The notes beneath the pieces were generated by a model, which did no database searches, was not told the origin of the DNA, and saw only the letters and a program-made list of their open reading frames with translations. The translations under genes were made by a program, and so were the position numbers. Shown here piece after piece: positions 58,451-64,000 of a stretch of DNA of 64,000 nucleotides. Position 1 is the stretch's first letter. Each line of letters starts with the position of its first letter. Source of the DNA: Cichorium intybus (lineage: Eukaryota > Streptophyta > Magnoliopsida > Asterales > Asteraceae); contig CM042012.1 of NCBI GenBank assembly GCA_023525715.1, positions 47,107,561 to 47,171,560 of the forward strand. The letters are read 5' to 3'.

Positions 58451-60380
58451 GACTAGTAACTCATAAACAGGTCTTTTACACACAGAAAATACCATTAAAA
58501 CCAAAAAGAACACATAAAATGGTGAAAATCCAGAGTGAGATGCTGCACATATAATTTATGTCAAATGAATGAACCAAATTCACAAATTAGGAATGAAATG
58601 ACTACAATATGTCAAAATACGTAAATCAGATTCACAAAATACAAGCTTTGTCCATTTTCTAAGTTAACTATTTGTAAACTACTCATACTACATGTCAATA
58701 TCACGCAGTTCATGGTGCGAAGGTTGTAATACAACCATGGCTTTTGTATTTGCAAAATACCAATTTATGTTCCTATTACATATTTAAGAAAATATTAGTA
58801 AAATATTGTAATATAAACATGATTACCTCTAACACTGCCTGAAGCTCTTTTTTAGAAAATACGCATCTCCATGTCACTAAAATAACCACATATATTATGA
58901 CCCATGTAATTGGAAATAGCATCTCCAATATAGCCTAAGGAGACTGTCGTTAACCATATATCCTAATGTTTACCCTTAAAATACGATTATTTAGAAGAAG
59001 GATTAATAATTTCGATGCTTCGTATAAAGATTACAGACTTTAGAAAATTGTTAAAAACTGTTTCTATTTACGTTTTACAGCATTTGTGCAATATTACTAT
59101 GACCATGGGAATGAATTCCCACATATGGTAAAGAAACACCTATTAAAGCTAGAAATAAGGTCACCATAATCAAATGTACTAGGTGAACCAAGAGAAAATT
59201 TATTCCCCTTTCCAATGAGATTTCAAACTTTTTTCTCGAACAACGGTTTATTAATACGAAAGCAAGAAGCAAGCGTAGCCCCAAAACAGGGGAAAACAGA
59301 GGTGAAAACAGATTACATAGTAATCGTTTGATGTAAAGCAAGACTTGGGTTTTAACACCCATTAAGCAACCGTTTAAAGGTTTTTTCTTACTACATGTCA
59401 TTTATGTTTGCCATCTTCTTATTATTGTAGTATCACATGTGCAATCTTGTCCTCTCACTCAACTAAGTGATATGCATTAACACGGTTTACAAGTAACTCT
59501 AAGTGACCAATAGCTTTATTTGGGTCGAATACCATATTCGCCCCTATTGCCAGCCATCTTTACAAACATTAAAATCCTAACTATGCCAGAGTTCAACACT
59601 AGAACTTAAAAAACCTAACCTTTCATTTCCATGGTGGTGGTGACATGTGGTGCCTCAAAAATTGTATTGTAGTGGTGTTGGGAATAGACTCTTTGGTCGC
59701 AGAGAGGGCCCGTGGTGCTCCGTCTCTTGCCGGGGCGACATCGTAAAAACAGCACCGATCATCATCTCTTTGGTCCTAGAGAAGGAAAAAAATGTTTTAG
59801 TGAAAACTGTAATGATTAGAATAACCCGTGTTCTATTCTTGTGAATTACCTACATCACATTATTTAATAGATGCTACTAAAGATACACCCTATATAAACT
59901 TTTAATAAAAGTCAAAGTATTTTCAACCAATCATATCTGATTTTTCCAGAAAACAATGCAATATCAATAAATAGAAAACCATTGACTTTGAATAGGGTTG
60001 TATTTTTAGTGAAATAAGGGTGTATTTTTGGCAATTCCCTATTTAATACCTAAACTTCTAATACCAAGAGGAGTGAAGCCATTTTACCCTTCACTTTTAA
60101 CCTGTTATGTCGGCGACATTTTAATAATTTAATTAACTCTTAACTTTTTAAATATTAAAAAAGGTAAAGCTTTTATTTTTTAATTAAATAAATAATATAA
60201 TTAATTTAATTTAAATTGAAAATATTAATTACACTAAATTAAAAAAAAAAAAAGACAACTAAGACGACAAACAAAAAAGTGAAAAAACGACAACTAAAAC
60301 GACAAACTACAACCGATATTTTGCTATGATATCCGCTTTTAGTTTAAAACCATTTCAAGTGCTTCCCCCTCGAAACCCTC
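58451..60380. other. Unassigned stretch, possible LINE 3' tail near 59235-59400
   Basis: No gene is supported. On the minus strand 59400-59235 ends in a GGGGCTACGCTTGCTTCTTG-like phrase, AATAAACC and a short A run, reminiscent of plant LINE 3' ends. The 108-codon frame there has no recognised RT motif. The region 60100-60250 is extremely AT-rich. Confidence 0.3.
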
Positions 60381-60384
60381 ATCC

Positions 60385-61347
60385 GGATTCGACGTAAAAA
60401 ACTTTATGTCTTTTAGTCGTTATTTTTATTTGCGGAGTCGTTGACGATCTTGGTGGGCTCGTTGTTTGTCTTCGAAGTTTTTTTTTTTCAAATTCAATCC
60501 GCTCGTTGATGTTTAAATTATACCGTTCAAACTCCAACCGCATATGTGTCATGTCGTCGCTTTTTTGCGACCCATCCCACTATACAAAGTCGCTTTTCCT
60601 TCCCGTTTCGCCGCATCTCGCCCCGTCGGCCGGGAGAAATCGGCAAACTCAAGCTCGTCCTCTTTCGACTCCGCCTTGTTCAAATCTATATTGATACGAG
60701 CGTCTGATGATGCAGTGTGGTGGCTTGTCTCGAACGTTTTTTATTGCTTTCTAGCCGGGACTGGAACGTCGGTTTCTTTGTTTGAATCATGCCAATTTTT
60801 TTACAGTTTCTACTATTCATCAAAACTCCACGTACCAGAATGGCGTTCCTTTGTTATCGAATTTGTAGATTTTTAAAGCCTCCTTGAAAACATTTTACTT
60901 CGTTTGCCCGCTCCTCCGATAAGTTCGTAGGTTGTGGAGCAGCCCGTTGAACATCATTTTCGCACGGTTTATATCGCGGTATTTGGTAGTCCACAAGTCC
61001 TTTGAACGGAACGGCTCACGACCTAACTCTTGGTGAAACCGTTTCCGTATGGGCATCCAAAAGTGGTCGACCGTTTGCGCGTTTCCGGAAGTCGCCTCCT
61101 CGGAAACGTCGATCCACGAATGGGCTAATGCGATTTTTTGGGTCGTTGTCCATTTTTGTTTGTAGGCCGTTCTTCTTTTTTGGACAACATGTTGGGTTTC
61201 TGACACTTCTTCCGTAGATTCTTGTGTGTTGAGAATGGACTCGGCTATTGGGGTTTGGACGTTTTGGCTTTGGATTTGGAAATTGTCGGGAAAGGGATTA
61301 AAATTCGTATATATGTTTAGCGGAGGGATTGGCGAAAAACCCAACAT
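60385..61347 (-). pseudogene. Myb/SANT-like DNA-binding protein pseudogene (glutathione S-transferase T3-like annotation class)
   Basis: The minus-strand frame 60895-61347 (150 codons) has an Asn/Gln/Pro-rich N-terminus, then KQKWTTTQKIALAHSWIDVS, HFWMPIRKRFHQEL and LWTTKYRDINRAKMMFNG, the trihelix-like domain of plant proteins often mislabelled glutathione S-transferase T3 and related to PIF/Harbinger-associated Myb proteins. After its stop, another frame continues with KEALKIYKFDNKGTPFWYVEF and later FADFSRPTGRDAAKREGK, the usual C-terminal (NAM-associated) part. So a frameshift and later stops break the gene. A MITE sits 60 bp upstream of the ATG. Confidence 0.7.
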
Positions 61348-61406
61348 TTGATACGAAAAATATTTGGCGAGTAAATTTGTTGGTACATTTGCGGACGGTA
61401 AAACGT

Positions 61407-61943
61407 TAAGGATGACAAAAAAAAACCGAAACTGATGGGGAAAACCGAAAACCGAAATAAATGGTCTGGGTTCGAGGACGATAAACGGGGACGGAGAAAA
61501 ACCGACAAATTATATCGGGGATGGTATTAGTATCCTTCCCCGATTACCCGACCCGAATACCCGATTAACCGGCCCGATATAGTATAATAGTATATGAATT
61601 TTTTAGTTTTTACTTAGCCCATAACCCGTTTATATCTATTATGTCGATTTCAGTCCAAAAAATATTGTGATTTGGATTTAATTATGTGATGTGTTGTATT
61701 TTGGATGCATTTGGATTTTGGACTATAGAACTTTAGTTTTCTTTCTGTGGACGTTACCCATTTAATTAACCGTTTAAGTTAAACGGGGATACCGATTACC
61801 CGCGGTTTTATCCGATTACCCGATGGGGAACCCCAATTAAATCCCTGTGGTTTTTTTAAGCGGGGATGGGTTTGGTTTTTTTAAACGGGGACGGGGACGA
61901 TATATTCAAAACACAGCCCAAAACCGGCCCGTTGCCATCCCTA
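61407..61943. mobile_element. hAT-type MITE 4
   Basis: Ends TAAGGATGACAA ... TTGCCATCCCTA, with the 8-bp duplicate gtaaacgt (right, 61944-61951) and gtaaaacgt (left, 61398-61406, one extra A). The interior repeats CCCGATTACCCG-like and AACGGGGACGGGG-like words. Confidence 0.8.
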
Positions 61944-61951
61944 GTAAACGT

Positions 61952-62443
<492 letters not shown>

Positions 62444-62488
62444 TTGTACCTTTTTAATATATATTTATAATATTTTTTGTTATATCGA

Positions 62489-62650
62489 GAAGCCAATGAC
62501 TTCCAGCCTAGCTGGTCCGAGACACCCGGGTTATATAATCATGTGGGTAGAGGTCTGAGGTTCAATACCCGTCCAATGCACATGTGAGAGATTTTTCCTG
62601 GTTCGGCGAAGCAAAAGGGGAGGGGAAAATCTCGTGGCTCCGGGCCGCTG
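62489..62650 (+). mobile_element. tRNA-derived SINE-like fragment
   Basis: CTAGCTGGTCCGAG (A-box-like) and, about 45 bp on, GAGGTTCAATACCCG (B-box-like) have the spacing of a pol III promoter from a tRNA-related SINE. The fragment is cut at 62650 by an LTR start, and no poly-A tail or duplication can be seen. Confidence 0.5.
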
Positions 62651-64000
62651 TGTGACACCCCATTTCTACTGTTTGCAAATACTATGGTTTTTCGTATATA
62701 TACATGATTACAAAAAATACGGTTTATCAAAAACCGATTATTTATATGTTAAAAACTGTGGGTGTACAAATTCACATCAAGCTAACCATAGTAAGCAAGA
62801 AGGATTTAACCTTGAGTCCAATATAGGAGCTAACTTAAGCTCCACTCCAGCTAAACTTCATCCCATCGATAGCAACTTATATAGACCTGGAATACATGGC
62901 AAAACATAGAATACGTAAGACAAAAATTGTCTCGTGAGTTACATGAGTTTTAGACTCAAACTTTTAATTTCTTTTCCAACCTTTTTATAAAACTTATAAC
63001 ATAAAAACATCTTTCAAGTTTTATAATAATATCATGCCATAGCTCTACACTTTTCAAAATCATTACATATCATACCTTGTAAAAATATCTTCTTTCAAAA
63101 CGTTAAAATGACAACATACTATAATTCTTTACTTTTCAAAATCATTTTATGACATACTTTACAAAATTAATATCTTTCTTACTTTCTTTGACTGGTTTTA
63201 TAAGCTTGCTGGATTTTTATACTTAGGGCTTTAATCACTATAAATGATTCCCCAAGTCTCTATGGCTAGAAAGAACGGATCAATCCTCACCACAGAAGTG
63301 CTGAGGCAGTCTACTTCGCGATGGGGCTTGTCCCCAGTAGACCCCTTACCTAACCCGAGAAGGTTGGAACATAGTTCCCTTACTAACGCTGCTTGCTACA
63401 ATTACCAGTCATACAAAACATTTTCTGCTTGCTTGAACATTACATACATACATATAACTTATGGCTAAGCGCCAAACTTCATTACTTTCTGTCTTTTTGG
63501 CTAGATGCCAAATTTATAATTTTCCAAAGATATTGTGGCTATATGTCCTTTCATACTTGAAAACATATAAAGTTTGTAACCAAAACATATTTCTTAAACA
63601 TTTTATGGCTATATGCCTATCCATACTTTCAAACATGTATAACTTGTATTAAACATGTACTTTCACATAATTGGTTCATAGACCAAAACTTACTTTCACA
63701 TAATTGACTCATAAGCCAATATATACTTTCACTTAATTTGACTTATAGTTCAAAACATATCTTCAATTATAGCATTATACTTTCACAAATAAGTTAGAAA
63801 TAAAACTCTTGCATATAATTTCACATATAAGATTTTATAAGAAATCTTGAAAATACTTACTTGCCATGTACCCCAGAATGGGTAAAAATACTGCATGTAC
63901 TCACCTCACGTATTGCTAGAAAATTGGCTACACGTTCCTTGTATTTATACTCTTTTGATCCATTAGTCACTTGGCATGGACCTATAATTAACATATTATA
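62651..64000 (-). repeat. Diverged relative of the 2.2-kb LTR-like unit, runs off the window
   Basis: It starts TGTGACACCCC and shares with the array units the order of phrases GAATACATGGCA, TACGTAAGACAA, TTGTCTCGTGAGTTACATG, GGTTTTATAA.CTTGCTGGAT, GAACGGATCAATCCTCAC and AGGTTGGAACATAGTTCCC. Single rather than tandem here, which supports a dispersed LTR origin. Confidence 0.8.

Noticed and set aside
59075..59401. 108-codon hydrophobic minus-strand frame
   Set aside because: No recognised motif, and its start overlaps what may be the 3' end of a LINE; not supported as a gene.

Overview
This window is repeat-dominated nuclear DNA of a flowering plant. It holds Copia and Gypsy LTR retrotransposons, MULE and hAT-type DNA elements, a possible tRNA-derived SINE, GT-AG introns, long (TA)n tracts and very little intact coding sequence. 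A eudicot is likely, and the mix of families resembles Asteraceae, but that is an impression rather than a demonstrated assignment. No tRNA, rRNA, CRISPR array or clearly functional single-copy host gene was found.

Layout. 1-8756: a nearly complete Copia element on the minus strand, with gag-pol at 1706-5726 carrying one frameshift, inserted in an older Gypsy LTR that ends at 9338. 9.3-12.8 kb: decayed sequence including a MULE transposase pseudogene. 12780-36601: a tandem array of four LTR-like units of about 2.2 kb. Unit 1 is split by a 15.0-kb Gypsy-type element (12896-27893, TSD aatta). That element has lost most of gag-pol and instead contains an antisense RWP-RK (RKD-like) transcription factor gene with its introns and a TATA box. 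The gene is broken inside its signature motif by a 7.4-kb Copia derivative (16924-24317, TSD gttgg) whose LTRs look identical although its coding region is dead. 36.7-40.2 kb: two solo LTRs with perfect TSDs. 40.2-50.4 kb: AT-rich DNA with a GRF zinc-finger pseudogene, a triplicated dispersed repeat and several hAT-type MITEs. 50396-58450: a non-autonomous minus-strand Gypsy with a nested Athila-like fragment and a nested solo LTR. 58.4-64 kb: a Myb/SANT-like pseudogene with a MITE just upstream, a (TA)n tract, a SINE-like fragment, and a diverged relative of the 2.2-kb unit.

Most unusual signals. (1) Both Copia elements carry a cluster of stem-loops 0.1-0.47 kb upstream of the gag start in which the loop is conserved in sequence and exact length (18 nt in one element; 22-nt and 17-nt classes in the other) while the stems differ in sequence but still pair. 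(2) A whole RWP-RK gene lies between the LTRs of a Gypsy element. (3) Several unrelated LTR families in the window each carry a duplicated GC-rich motif in otherwise AT-rich DNA. All boundaries and comparisons were read by eye; no alignment or folding software was run.
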